This document shows, in pieces, positions 16,175 through 24,675 of a stretch of 64,000 nucleotides of DNA; the first letter of the stretch is position 1; every line of letters begins with the position of its first letter. A program made the translations under genes and the position numbers. The stretch is from Candidatus Brevundimonas colombiensis (GTDB taxonomy: Bacteria > Pseudomonadota > Alphaproteobacteria > Caulobacterales > Caulobacteraceae): the NCBI GenBank assembly GCA_029202665.1, contig CP119326.1, positions 2,480,001 through 2,544,000 of the forward strand. The letters run 5' to 3'. The notes beneath the pieces were generated by a model. It made no database searches and was not told the origin of the DNA. It worked only from the letters and a program-made list of their open reading frames with translations.

Positions 16175-18334
16175 ATGCGCCTCCGCCACTTGTTCGTTTC
16201 ATCCAGCGCCATTTGCGGGGGGGCGGTCTTCGGTTTGATGGCGCCGGTCATGGCTGCCGCTCAGACCGTGCCTGACACGCCGCAAAACGAGCCGACGACA
16301 GTGGACGAAATAGTGGTCACCGGCAGGGCCCAACGCCTCTATCGCACCGATAGGACGACGATCGGCAAGACGGCAGAGAACCCACTCGACATCCCCCAGG
16401 CTCTGCAGATCCTGAACGCAGAACTGATCGAGGATCAGGGCGCGCGAGATATCACCGATCTGTATAGAAACATCTCCGGCGTCACCCTGTTTTCTTATGC
16501 TGGCGTGACGTTCAGAGGCTTCCGCCAGGATCAGGCCTATTTCGATGGTGTAAGGGGCAATCCCTTCATCGGCTTCGCCGTGCCGCAGTTGTTCAACATA
16601 GAACGGGTCGAGGTCCTGAAGGGACCGTCGGGCATGCTCTATGGTCCTGGATCGCCCGGCGGCACGATCAACTATGTCACCAAGACTCCGAGCGATGTGC
16701 GCGCCGGCGAAATCACCGGGGTGATCGGCGACTATGATCGGGTCGGTGTCTCGGGCGAAGTCACCGGCCCGGTCGATGCAGCGGGGCGGGTCACCATCCG
16801 AGCGGGCGGCTTTTATGAAGAGCGCGACAATTTTCGGGTCAATGCCGGCTTTAAAAATCTGATCGGCGATCTGGGCCTGGGTTTCGCGCTGAACGACCAC
16901 ACCGACCTGACGTTACAGGCCAGCGTCTATGATCAGAAACTGCCCGCCAATCGCCTGCGGGGCGTCCCAGTCGATTTGGACGGAAATTTCCTGACCGACA
17001 TCACCTGGAACCACAACGAGCCGACGGATTTCGCCACGCTGAAGGCCCAGGTCTATCAGGCGCGGCTGGCGTCCCAGTTGACCGACAATGTGAGGTTCGA
17101 CGCAACGGCCCGTTATTCGGAATCCTCTGAACGTCAAAACTATCATGAGCCGCGCGGCGCCATCGACACCGACGGCGACGGTCGGCTGGACGCCGTGCGG
17201 CGTCAGTTTCGAGATCAATACCGTGATGCCGACAGCCTGTCCTTGGCGGCCAATCTGGTCACCGACGTCCGGGCGATGGGGCTTGATCACCGCATTCTGT
17301 TCGGGGGTGACTGGGCGCAGGAGGACTTGCTGTTCAAGAGCCGCGTCGTCGCACAAGCCAGCCAGGGCGGACCCGTGCCGAACCTTTCGCTGTTCAACCC
17401 CGTCTACGGCCTGACCGGGGCCGCCAACTACAATCTGGACGCCTTGCCGCTTTCAAGGTCGGACGACCGCTCTATTCGGGGAGGCGTTTATCTGCAGGAT
17501 CAGGTTCGCTTCGGAGATCACTGGATAGCCTTGGCCGGGGTTCGCTGGGACCGGTTTGAGGACGACAACCGCCTGAGCGATGTCGACTTCGAGGACTCTC
17601 AAGTCACCTACCGCCTGGGTCTGATCTTCAAGCCGCGCCAGGATATCTCAACCTATCTAAGCTGGTCCGACACGTTTGAGCCCCAGGAGGCAGGCAGTCA
17701 GAACGCCGATGTCGGCGGCCCATTCGCCCCGGTGACCGGGGCCCAGGTTGAAGCGGGGGTCAAGACCGCCCTCTACGGCGGTCGTGTTCAGGTCAATGCC
17801 GCCGTCTATCAGATCATCCGCGAGAACATTTTGCAGGTCGATCAGAGCCTGCCTCCGGTCAACGGCAAAGACCAGCTTCGTCCGATCGGTGAAGTGACTT
17901 CCGAGGGCTTCGAGCTTGATGCCTCGATAGACCTGACGGCAAACTGGGTCTTGACCGCCAATTACGGCTACAACGACACGCGTATCACCGGCACGTCGCC
18001 GGGACAGTCCATCACTAATGCCGTCGGCGATCGCTTCGCCAATGCGCCACGACACCAGGCGGGCTTCTGGACGCGCTATCAAGTGCCCAAGCTGCGGACA
18101 GCCTTCGCGTTTGGCGGTGAGTATGTGTCCGAACGGGTCGGCTTCAACAACGAACGGGTCAAACCCTACACGGTCTTTGACGCCTCGATCACCACGGTGT
18201 TCGATATCGCCAAGGTCCGTTTGCGCGTCGACAATCTGTTCGACAAGACGTACGCAGCATCCGGCTTCGGTCTTCAGGGGTCCTTCCCTGGCGAGCCGCG
18301 TAGCGTGTTTGTAGAAGTCAGCCACAGCTTCTGA
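16175..18334 (+). CDS. TonB-dependent siderophore receptor
   Basis: A 719-aa outer-membrane receptor. The signal peptide ends near AAAQTVPD. A TonB box-like DEIVVTG follows at residues ~43-49, then the plug (PLDIPQALQILNAELIEDQG, RFRGFRQD-type segment, VEVLKGPSGMLYGPGSPGGTINYVTK) and a 22-strand-type barrel ending VEVSHSF with the usual terminal Phe. It imports ferric siderophores using TonB energy. The ATG at 16175 begins the signal peptide; the longer upstream frame has no export signal. A convincing Fur box was not seen. It is followed after 9 bp by a PepSY membrane protein. Confidence 0.93.
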   Translation: MRLRHLFVSSSAICGGAVFGLMAPVMAAAQTVPDTPQNEPTTVDEIVVTGRAQRLYRTDRTTIGKTAENPLDIPQALQILNAELIEDQGARDITDLYRNISGVTLFSYAGVTFRGFRQDQAYFDGVRGNPFIGFAVPQLFNIERVEVLKGPSGMLYGPGSPGGTINYVTKTPSDVRAGEITGVIGDYDRVGVSGEVTGPVDAAGRVTIRAGGFYEERDNFRVNAGFKNLIGDLGLGFALNDHTDLTLQASVYDQKLPANRLRGVPVDLDGNFLTDITWNHNEPTDFATLKAQVYQARLASQLTDNVRFDATARYSESSERQNYHEPRGAIDTDGDGRLDAVRRQFRDQYRDADSLSLAANLVTDVRAMGLDHRILFGGDWAQEDLLFKSRVVAQASQGGPVPNLSLFNPVYGLTGAANYNLDALPLSRSDDRSIRGGVYLQDQVRFGDHWIALAGVRWDRFEDDNRLSDVDFEDSQVTYRLGLIFKPRQDISTYLSWSDTFEPQEAGSQNADVGGPFAPVTGAQVEAGVKTALYGGRVQVNAAVYQIIRENILQVDQSLPPVNGKDQLRPIGEVTSEGFELDASIDLTANWVLTANYGYNDTRITGTSPGQSITNAVGDRFANAPRHQAGFWTRYQVPKLRTAFAFGGEYVSERVGFNNERVKPYTVFDASITTVFDIAKVRLRVDNLFDKTYAASGFGLQGSFPGEPRSVFVEVSHSF

Positions 18335-18343
18335 GCGGGTCGC

Positions 18344-19585
18344 ATGGCGCTCACGCCCGTTCTGGCCGGCAAAAAAAAGCTCCGAAAAGGCCGATCGGCC
18401 TGGTGGTGGGTCCATCACTGGCTGGGGCTTAAGCTTGCGATCTTTATGACCTTCGTCCTGGCGACTGGTACGCTTGCGACGCTCTCCAACGAAATCGACT
18501 GGCTGATCGACCCCGCCCAGAGGGTGACGCCGAGAGGCGCTCCGACCGCGTCATGGGGCGACTGGGCGGCGGCGGTGAAGGCGGCCGAGCCTGAAGCAAC
18601 GATACAGTACCTCTCGGCCCCACTTGACCCCTGGTTCGCGGCCCGCGTGGTTATCGAACGGCCAGACGGGGCGCTACGGATCGCCTATGTCGACCCTTGG
18701 ACGTCCGAGGTTCGGGGCGTGCACGGCTGGTTCAATGTCAATCGGTTCCTGCGCAACACCCACCGGCACCTGATGATGCCGGTGGCCATCGGGGTTCCGA
18801 TCGTCGGTTCGATGGCCCTTGTCCTTCTGGTCTCCATGATCACGGGATTGGTGACCTACAAGAAGTTCTGGCGCGGGTTCACCCGCCCGCCCCAATGGCG
18901 CAAAGGTCGTCAGGGAGAGGCGCGGCGGTTTACTGGCGACCTGCACCGTTTCGCCGGCCTGTGGTCGATCTGGTTTCTCGCCATCATCATCGTCACGGGC
19001 GTCTGGTATGTGGTCGAGGTGTTCGGGGGGCGGGCGCCGCCCGGGCCGCGGCCCGAGATCATAACCGGGGCCGCCCAACCGGCCGGCGCTGCTCTTGACG
19101 CGCTCATCGTCCGCGCTCAGGCCGCCGATCCGGCCCTTCGTATCTCGGGCGTCAGCTTTCCCGACGACAACGGACGTGGCGTCTTGGTCGCCGGGCAGTC
19201 GCGGGCGATCCTGGTGCGAGATCGCGCCAACGCGGTCTGGGTTGATCCTCGTAACGGAGAGGTTCTGCTCGCGACCCGCGGGGAGGATCTGAACCTTCAC
19301 CAGCGCATCTCGGAGGCGGCGGATCCGCTGCATTTCGGGACTTTCGGCGGCCTTGCGACGCGACTGATTTGGTTTGTCTTCGGCGTGGTGATGACAGGCC
19401 TATCCGTGACCGGGGTCATGATCTACAGCCTGCGTATGACGCGCGCCGAGAGTGAAGGAGGTCCTCGTCATGGGATCGCAGGCCTGTGGGCCAGCTTTGG
19501 CCCGGCCGCCTATCCCGCTTTGGGGCTGATTCTGATCAGCATCGCCTTGACGCCAGGCGCGGTTATCGCGGCCGCCGGAGGCTGA
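18344..19585 (+). CDS. PepSY-associated transmembrane protein (probable ferric-siderophore reductase)
   Basis: A 413-aa inner-membrane protein of the PepSY_TM family: WWWVHHWLGLKLAIFMTFVLATG at the first helix, then FLRNTHRHLMMP, the second helix, GDLHRFAGLWSIWFLAIII, and LNLHQRISEAADPLHFG before another helix. The repeated His-containing helices suggest heme-binding electron transfer. Genes of this type next to siderophore receptors are thought to reduce imported ferric siderophores in the periplasm. It is in an operon with the receptor (9 bp apart). Confidence 0.87.
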   Translation: MALTPVLAGKKKLRKGRSAWWWVHHWLGLKLAIFMTFVLATGTLATLSNEIDWLIDPAQRVTPRGAPTASWGDWAAAVKAAEPEATIQYLSAPLDPWFAARVVIERPDGALRIAYVDPWTSEVRGVHGWFNVNRFLRNTHRHLMMPVAIGVPIVGSMALVLLVSMITGLVTYKKFWRGFTRPPQWRKGRQGEARRFTGDLHRFAGLWSIWFLAIIIVTGVWYVVEVFGGRAPPGPRPEIITGAAQPAGAALDALIVRAQAADPALRISGVSFPDDNGRGVLVAGQSRAILVRDRANAVWVDPRNGEVLLATRGEDLNLHQRISEAADPLHFGTFGGLATRLIWFVFGVVMTGLSVTGVMIYSLRMTRAESEGGPRHGIAGLWASFGPAAYPALGLILISIALTPGAVIAAAGG

Positions 19586-19912
19586 GTGGCCTGACCGGAT
19601 GCTTGTAGAAAAGCTTAACCGGTGCGAACGACACTGCACCGCGCTTGTATAGTTCTGGCGACGAACCGACGGTGAAGAGCTCGACTACAGTACCGGGCTG
19701 TCGTTGCGGCGTTGTTGCCCTCAAGGGGCGTCGGCTTCCCGGACTCTGGTGCTTGGGGTCTGACTGGTCTCGGGCGAGAACGTCTCTAATAGCTCTCGTC
19801 GATCTGCTGCTGAGCCCCCGCACTTTATATACAATAGTATATAATTTGGAGCGCTAGACGCCGGAGTCCGGGTTTGCGAATCTCCTCGGACAAACTGCCT
19901 ATGGGAGCGAGA
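19586..19912. other. Non-coding stretch with an AT-rich palindrome
   Basis: About 325 bp without a supported gene. Short open frames exist on both strands, but none has a good start or family features. Near its right end TTATATAC-AATA-GTATATAA (19825-19844) forms a perfect 8-bp-arm palindrome, about 70 bp before the ribbon-helix-helix gene. It lies in an AT-rich patch that contrasts with the surrounding DNA and is a good operator/promoter candidate. Confidence 0.5.
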
Positions 19913-20263
19913 GTGAATACCCACAACGATGTTCCGCCGGCCGAGGAAAGCGGCCATCGGTCGATGAGTATTCGGCTGCCCAGGCCTATGCACGAAGCAA
20001 TGAAGGCGCTGGCAGCCCAGCGTGGGGTAAAAGCCGCCGACTTCTACGTCGAGACCGTCGAGATATTCATTCGCGAACATATGGCGAGGTATCGGTATCT
20101 GTTTGCGATCGAAAATGACGCTGTGCATATAAGCGTCAACGTTCCCGTCCGGTTCGCCTTTAAAGTCAGAGACGTCGCGCTTGGTCGGCGCGTGACACCG
20201 AACGAACTCGTATTCACAGCCGTCAGCCACGTGCTGGAAAGCGCGAATGCCGAAGCGGCCTAG
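19913..20263 (+). CDS. Small protein with two ribbon-helix-helix-like segments
   Basis: A 116-aa protein with no clear family. Residues ~18-55 (MSIRLPRPMHEAMKALAAQR, then KAADFYVETVEIFIREH) fit a strand-helix-helix pattern. The second half repeats it: HISVNVPVRFAFKVRDVALG, then TPNELVFTAVSHVLESA. Two such units in one chain would make a pseudodimeric DNA-binding protein. The start is GTG at 19913, with GGAG 5 nt upstream; ATG 19901 and TTG 19874 in the same frame are alternatives. It lies alone between the iron-uptake pair and a transposon scar, suggesting horizontal origin. The palindrome at 19825-19844 may be its own operator. Confidence 0.55.
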   Translation: MNTHNDVPPAEESGHRSMSIRLPRPMHEAMKALAAQRGVKAADFYVETVEIFIREHMARYRYLFAIENDAVHISVNVPVRFAFKVRDVALGRRVTPNELVFTAVSHVLESANAEAA

Positions 20264-20275
20264 AGAGTGAGTCCA

Positions 20276-20350
20276 ACGAACCTGGAACCGGAATCCCACG
20301 AACCTGGAACCAAAACGCTGGAAGTGGCCGGAGTCTCAGGAACCCGGAAC
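20276..20350. repeat. Direct repeats, possible solo end of an IS21-type element
   Basis: ACGAACCTGGAACC occurs exactly at 20276-20289 and 20298-20311 (22-bp period), and a third, diverged copy AGGAACCCGGAAC lies at 20338-20350. Read on the minus strand, the block starts TGTCAGTGTTCCGGG and runs through the repeats, like the multiple terminal repeats of IS21-family elements. No istA/istB gene is present, so it would be an orphan end. Iterons or operators for the neighbouring gene are the alternative. Confidence 0.4.
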
Positions 20351-20420
20351 ACTGACATCTGCAACAAAAACGAATATGTGCGGCCTTCACATAATATATA
20401 TTAGGCGATATAGGTTTTCA

Positions 20421-21151
20421 TATGCCGGGTGTTTCCGGATTCGTTCAAGCGGGAGGCTGTTGATCGGGTCGCCAGCAGTGGGCTGAGCGTCGGGTCGGTC
20501 GATCCCGCGTGGAGCGGCTGATGCGCCGCGCCGGCCTGCGGGGATTGGCGGCCCTGCCGCGTCGCGCCCGAACGACGAACAGCCGCCACGGCTATCCGAT
20601 CGCGCCCAACAGGCTCACCCGCAACTTCGAGGCGGCGGCGCCCAACCAGGTCTGGCTCGCCGACCTTACCTACATACCGACGGGCGAAGGCTGGCTCTAC
20701 CTCGCCGCCATCCTCGATATGCACACCCGCAAGATCGTGGGCTGGTCGATGCGTCAGACCCTGCACACCGAGATCGCTCTGGACGCGCTCAACATGGCCG
20801 TTGAACGCCAGCGACCCGCACCCGGCCTGATGCACCATTCCGACCGTGGAATCCAATACGCAGCCGAAGCCTATCGATCAGCTCTGGCCCGATCAGGCAT
20901 CACCCCATCCATGAGCCGCAAGGGTGATTGCTGGGACAATGCGCCCATGGAGAGCTTCTTCCACACCCTCAAAACCGAGCGGGTCCATCACCGTGTCTAC
21001 GCCACCCGCGACCAGGCCCGCAGAGACCTGTTCGGATACATCGAGGGCTTCTACAACCCCCGCCGCCTGCACTCGTCACTGGGCTATATCAGCCCCGCCG
21101 AGGCCGAACGCAGAGCGGCTTAACCCCGTCCACTTTTGTGGGGGAAGATCA
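20421..21151 (+). mobile_element. Internally deleted IS3-family element
   Basis: The right end, read inward on the minus strand, is TGATCTTCCCCCACAAAAGT, which resembles IS3-type termini. Inside lies the orfB integrase part. At 20435-20500 another frame reads PDSFKREAVDRVASSGLSVG, the start of a typical IS3 OrfA. It joins directly to the middle of OrfB near 20490-20505, so the end of orfA and the start of orfB are deleted. The left terminal repeat was not found. The element has cut off a GHMP kinase gene on its right. Confidence 0.8.
20509..21123 (+). pseudogene. IS3-family transposase OrfB, N-terminal part missing
   Basis: A 204-residue frame of the DDE integrase: PNQVWLADLTYIPT (first Asp), HHSDRGIQYAAEAY (second Asp) and NAPMESFFHTLKTE (Glu), then the C-terminal YNPRRLHSSLGYISPAE. 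The catalytic triad is complete, but the usual N-terminal DNA-binding part of OrfB and the OrfAB frameshift region are missing, so it is probably not active. Its first codon (GTG 20509) follows a deletion joint from the orfA fragment. Confidence 0.85.
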
Positions 21152-21599
21152 CGTCATAGGGGCCAAGAGGCAGGTCCAGCGCGACCCGGAACGCCTCGAC
21201 CAGGGCGACGACAAGAGCCGAGGACGACCCCAGCCCCGACCCGGCCGGGGCATCCGATGTGGTCGAGACGGTCAGGGCCGGGGTCTCGCCGCCCAGCCAG
21301 GTCTGGGCCACATGACGATAGGCGGCCCGGTGAAGACCAAGGTCGCCATGATCCGGCGCAGGCAGAATGGGGTCCATCACCTCCTCCACGCCGATGTCGC
21401 GGGCGCGGAAGGCCAGGCGTCCTTCGGGATTGAGGTCGATGTGGGCGAAGGCGAAGCGGTCGATGGTGGCGTTCAGAACCGCGCCGCCGAACTGGTCGCA
21501 ATAGGGCGACAGGTCCGTGTCGCCTCCCGCCAGACCAAGCCGCAGCGGCGCACGCGCACGCACGCCCCAGTTCGGCGTCTGCCCTGCCCGAACCATCAT
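21152..21599 (-). pseudogene. GHMP kinase, truncated by the IS3-family element
   Basis: Residues 1-149 of a GHMP sugar kinase: APLRLGLAGGDTDLSPYCDQFGG at the N-terminus, then the ATP-binding motif PAGSGLGSSSALVVAL. After LPLGPYDV the frame runs into the IS end and stops; a complete kinase has about 330-350 residues, so more than half is missing. It overlaps the upstream GHMP kinase stop by 4 bp, and the two genes look like distant paralogs. Genes originally downstream in this operon were probably lost too. Confidence 0.85.
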
Positions 21600-22603
21600 G
21601 GCGGCGTTTCCGCCATCTGGCAGGAGCCTGCGCGGTCGATACCGTAGCGCAGTCGCGGCATGTTCTGACTGGCCATATAGGCCTCAAGCTCGGCGCCGTG
21701 GCCGGGCTGGAAAAGCATCAGGAAGCCCCCGCCCCCGGCCCCGATCACCTTACCGCCGGTGACGCCCATGTCGCGCTTCACATGGTCATAGAGGTCGTCG
21801 ACGGCGGACCAGCTGATCTTGCCCGACAGCCTTTTCTTCTGGGTCCAGTGCTCGTCCAGCATTCGCCCCCAACCGTCCAGATCACCCGCCGTCCAGGCGT
21901 CGCGGATGCGGTAACCCAGGTCCTTGATGAAGCCCAGGCTGTCGCTGACCGTCTCGCGGCGTGGGGCCGCCTCGGACAGCATGGCCGTGTGCTGGTCGGC
22001 CAGAACCACGGCGGCGTCGCGCCGTAGGCCAGTGTAATAGATGTGGGTGTGTTCGATGAATGCCGCCTCGACCTCGGCGTCCAGATCGACGCGCTTGACC
22101 GTGACCTGTCCATCCGGCGCGATGTCCAGCGTGGTCAGGCCGCCATAGGCCGCCATATACTGATCCTGCTTGCCGATGCCCTTGTTCAGGACGCGGATTT
22201 CCAGGTCGCAGGCCTCTTCGGCCAGGGCCTGAGGCGACGGCCTGTCGCCCTTCAGTCCATGCAGGGCGTTCAGGAAGCCGACCATGAAGCTGGACGACGA
22301 GCCCAGCCCGGTGCCGCCCGCGATGTCGGCCAGGGACGCCGTCTCGACCCGGTCGTCGAAGCCGTGCGACATCAGGGCGGCGCGCACCAGTTCATGCTGA
22401 ACCTCGGTGGCGCGCGACGACACCTCGGGCTGGGGACCATAGACCACCACGCGGTCATCGAAGGCGGGTCGGTGGGCGACGACGCGGATGTATTTGTCCA
22501 GCGCCATCGCGAAGATGAAGCCGCCGTCGTGCCGATAATAGCTTTCCAGGTCCGTGCCGCCGCCGCCCAGGGTGACGCGCAGCGGCGTGCGTGTGGTGAT
22601 CAT
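21596..22603 (-). CDS. GHMP kinase, D-glycero-D-manno-heptose 7-phosphate kinase-like
   Basis: A 335-aa cytoplasmic sugar kinase: ITTRTPLRVTLGGGGTDLES at the start, the ATP motif GGTGLGSSSSFMVGFLNAL, KQDQYMAAYGG, and the C-terminal GKVIGAGGGGFLMLF. Its nearest known role is HddA, which phosphorylates heptose 7-phosphate at C1 on the route to GDP-heptose. The GmhA-like isomerase and GmhB-like phosphatase upstream support this. HddA is not separated by sequence alone from fucokinase-type GHMP proteins. Confidence 0.85.
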   Translation of the reverse strand: MITTRTPLRVTLGGGGTDLESYYRHDGGFIFAMALDKYIRVVAHRPAFDDRVVVYGPQPEVSSRATEVQHELVRAALMSHGFDDRVETASLADIAGGTGLGSSSSFMVGFLNALHGLKGDRPSPQALAEEACDLEIRVLNKGIGKQDQYMAAYGGLTTLDIAPDGQVTVKRVDLDAEVEAAFIEHTHIYYTGLRRDAAVVLADQHTAMLSEAAPRRETVSDSLGFIKDLGYRIRDAWTAGDLDGWGRMLDEHWTQKKRLSGKISWSAVDDLYDHVKRDMGVTGGKVIGAGGGGFLMLFQPGHGAELEAYMASQNMPRLRYGIDRAGSCQMAETPP

Positions 22604-22614
22604 GATGCGGCCGT

Positions 22615-23229
22615 TCAGGCGGTGGGAGCGGCGACGGGTGCGATCTGCTCCCAGTGCCCCTTGTGCAGGGCGAGAGCCGGGTGGGACACCAGCAGGTGCC
22701 AGACCACGGCGGCCAAACCCTCGACCAATGGTGTGATCAGTTGCGGATCGACCGTGGGCACGATGACGCAGGCGTCCGCCGCCTCGGCCGTATAGCCGCC
22801 GTTGCGACCGACAATGCCGGTCACGGTCGCGCCGCGCGACTTGGCCAGTTGGATGGCGCGTACGATGTTGGCGCTGACGGGCGGTTCGACGCTGCCGCCT
22901 CCGACCGAGAAGATCAGCAGACCGTCTTCAGCCTTCAGGCGGCTGGTTTCCAGCCAGGTGGAGAAGGTGCCTTCCCAGCCCTCGTCATTGACGCGGGCGG
23001 TCAGCTCCGAGACGTTGTCGGTCGGACAATAGGCTTCGAAACCGCAGATCTTGCGGAAGTCGTTGGTGGCGTGGCTGGCGTGACCGGCGCTGCCGCCGAC
23101 GCCGATCAGGAACAGGCGGCCGCCGCGCTCGCGCACCTCGGCCAGACGCTGAGCCATGGCCTCCACGGCGTTGCGGTCGATGGCGGCCATCGCCTTTTCG
23201 GCGGCGGCGAAGAAATGGTCGGCGAACAT
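22615..23229 (-). CDS. SIS-domain sugar isomerase, GmhA-like
   Basis: A 204-aa SIS-domain protein with GGRLFLIGVGGSAGHASHATND and LLIFSVGGGSVEPPVSANI, the phosphosugar-binding loops. GmhA converts sedoheptulose 7-phosphate to heptose 7-phosphate. Typical GmhA has SNGGSAADAQH where this has GVGGSAGHASH, so it belongs to a related polysaccharide-cluster subgroup. It sits between a GHMP kinase and a GmhB-like phosphatase, 8-11 bp from each, and a transaldolase in the same operon could supply the substrate. Confidence 0.85.
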   Translation of the reverse strand: MFADHFFAAAEKAMAAIDRNAVEAMAQRLAEVRERGGRLFLIGVGGSAGHASHATNDFRKICGFEAYCPTDNVSELTARVNDEGWEGTFSTWLETSRLKAEDGLLIFSVGGGSVEPPVSANIVRAIQLAKSRGATVTGIVGRNGGYTAEAADACVIVPTVDPQLITPLVEGLAAVVWHLLVSHPALALHKGHWEQIAPVAAPTA

Positions 23230-23237
23230 GGTCTTGA

Positions 23238-23795
23238 TCAGTCCTGAGGGTCTGGCGCGAGGGCCGCCAGCGAAGTGTGAAGAATCCAGGCCGCAGCCTG
23301 ACGAAGATCGGGGATCACGACGTCGGCGCCGCTCCCGCTGTTATAGTCACGACCCAGCAGCACGGTATGAACCCCCGCCGACCTGCCGCATTGGGTGTCG
23401 CGATCCATGTCGCCGATCATCCAACTGGCGCCCAGATCGATGTTCCAGCGGGCCGCGAGGTCCAGCAACATGCCGGCCTTTGGCTTGCGGCAGTCGCAGC
23501 CGTCGTCATTGTCGTGCAGGCAGGCCCGCACCTCATCGACCGGAACCGTCTGGATCAGGGCGGCATGGATGGCGTCCAGAGCCTCAGCCGTCATCTTGCC
23601 GCGCCGCACGTCGGGCTGGTTGGTGACCACGAAGGTCAGATAGCCCGCCGCGTTGAACGCCTGCACCGCCTCCACCGCCCCGTCCGCGATCCGTAGTTCG
23701 TCCACGGTTCGCGGCGAGGCCGGCCTGCCGTCGCGCCAGACGACGTCGTTCAGCACGCCGTCGCGGTCGAGGAATATGGCGGGACGGCCGGACAT
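23238..23795 (-). CDS. HAD-family phosphatase, GmhB-like
   Basis: A 185-aa HAD phosphatase: AIFLDRDGVLND with the two catalytic Asp, FVVTNQPDVRRGKM (motif II), the zinc-loop CLHDNDDGCDCRKPKAGML, and MIGDMDRDTQCGRSAG (motif IV). GmhB removes the 7-phosphate from heptose bisphosphate, which fits the kinase and isomerase beside it. The ATG at 23795 begins the domain; the longer open frame lies in the transaldolase gene. Confidence 0.88.
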   Translation of the reverse strand: MSGRPAIFLDRDGVLNDVVWRDGRPASPRTVDELRIADGAVEAVQAFNAAGYLTFVVTNQPDVRRGKMTAEALDAIHAALIQTVPVDEVRACLHDNDDGCDCRKPKAGMLLDLAARWNIDLGASWMIGDMDRDTQCGRSAGVHTVLLGRDYNSGSGADVVIPDLRQAAAWILHTSLAALAPDPQD

Positions 23796-23797
23796 GA

Positions 23798-24553
23798 CTA
23801 CAGGCTGAATCCGGCGGCGACGGCGTCCTTGCGGAACATGGCCACGGTGTCCAGCGACAGATCGCCCAGGTCCCTGCCCGCCATATCCAGCTTCTTGAGG
23901 ATGTCCGGGGTGGCGGTGATGATGTGGCAGCCGCATTCGGCGGCCTGATAGACGTTCAGCACCTCGCGGGTCGAGGCCCACAGCACTTCGGCCAGCGGCT
24001 TGCGCGCCGCCATGGCCACCGCGGCCCGCATGACCGGCGCCGGATCGACGCCGGTGTCGGCGATGCGGCCGGCGAAGACCGACAGGATGGCGGGTGTGTC
24101 GTCGGCCAGAACCTCGATCGCCTCGGCGACCTGCTCCAGCGTCAGCATGGCGGTGATGTTCAGCTTGACCCCGTCAGCAGCCAGAGCCTTGGCCATCGGC
24201 AGGCTGGACTGGCCCTTGGTGTTGGTGATCGGGATTTTCACATAGACATTGCGGCCCCAGCCGGCGATCAGACGGGCCTGACGCTCCATCTCGGCGAAGT
24301 CGTCGGAAAAAACTTCGAACGACAGCGGCATGTCGGGGATCAGGGCGATCAGCTGGCGCGCGAAGTCCGCGTAGTCGGTGATCCCCGCCTTGAACATCAG
24401 GGTCGGATTGGTGGTGAAGCCCGTGACCATCCCCTGGGCATGCAGCCGCGAGAATTCGGCCAGGCTGGCGCCGTCGCCAAAGAGCTTCAGCCCTTCGATC
24501 GAAGGCTTGGACGGCGCCGCCGAGACGATGGGTCGATCGACCTGGGTCAGCAT
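23798..24553 (-). CDS. Transaldolase family protein
   Basis: A 251-aa TIM-barrel transaldolase/fructose-6-phosphate aldolase-like protein. VTGFTTNPTLMFKAGI, the KIPITNTKG segment with the Schiff-base Lys region, LNITAMLTLEQV, SVFAGRIADTGVDP and LWASTREVLNVYQA are all typical. It is the first gene of the heptose-type operon and could raise sedoheptulose 7-phosphate for the isomerase. This dedicated role is inferred; a housekeeping transaldolase may exist elsewhere. Confidence 0.88.
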   Translation of the reverse strand: MLTQVDRPIVSAAPSKPSIEGLKLFGDGASLAEFSRLHAQGMVTGFTTNPTLMFKAGITDYADFARQLIALIPDMPLSFEVFSDDFAEMERQARLIAGWGRNVYVKIPITNTKGQSSLPMAKALAADGVKLNITAMLTLEQVAEAIEVLADDTPAILSVFAGRIADTGVDPAPVMRAAVAMAARKPLAEVLWASTREVLNVYQAAECGCHIITATPDILKKLDMAGRDLGDLSLDTVAMFRKDAVAAGFSL

Positions 24554-24640
24554 GAATGGAAATCCTTCGGATAGATGATTGGCTCCGCATCCTCCAAGAT
24601 GCGTGCCGTGGGCCGAGTTTATTGGGCGCTAAAGGCCGCC

Positions 24641-24663
24641 GCCTTAACGGAAAAGGTTAAGGC
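24641..24663. repeat. Hairpin between glycosyltransferase and transaldolase genes
   Basis: GCCTTAAC-7-GTTAAGGC is a perfect 8-bp-arm inverted repeat. It lies 13 bp after the stop of the minus-strand glycosyltransferase and about 90 bp before the transaldolase start. It has no T tract, so it may be a weak terminator or an operator of the transaldolase operon. Confidence 0.45.
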
Positions 24664-24675
24664 TCGCCATGGTCG

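Noticed and set aside
19645..19857. 70-residue open frame before the RHH gene
   Set aside because: No RBS, no domain, and it runs across the AT-rich palindrome.
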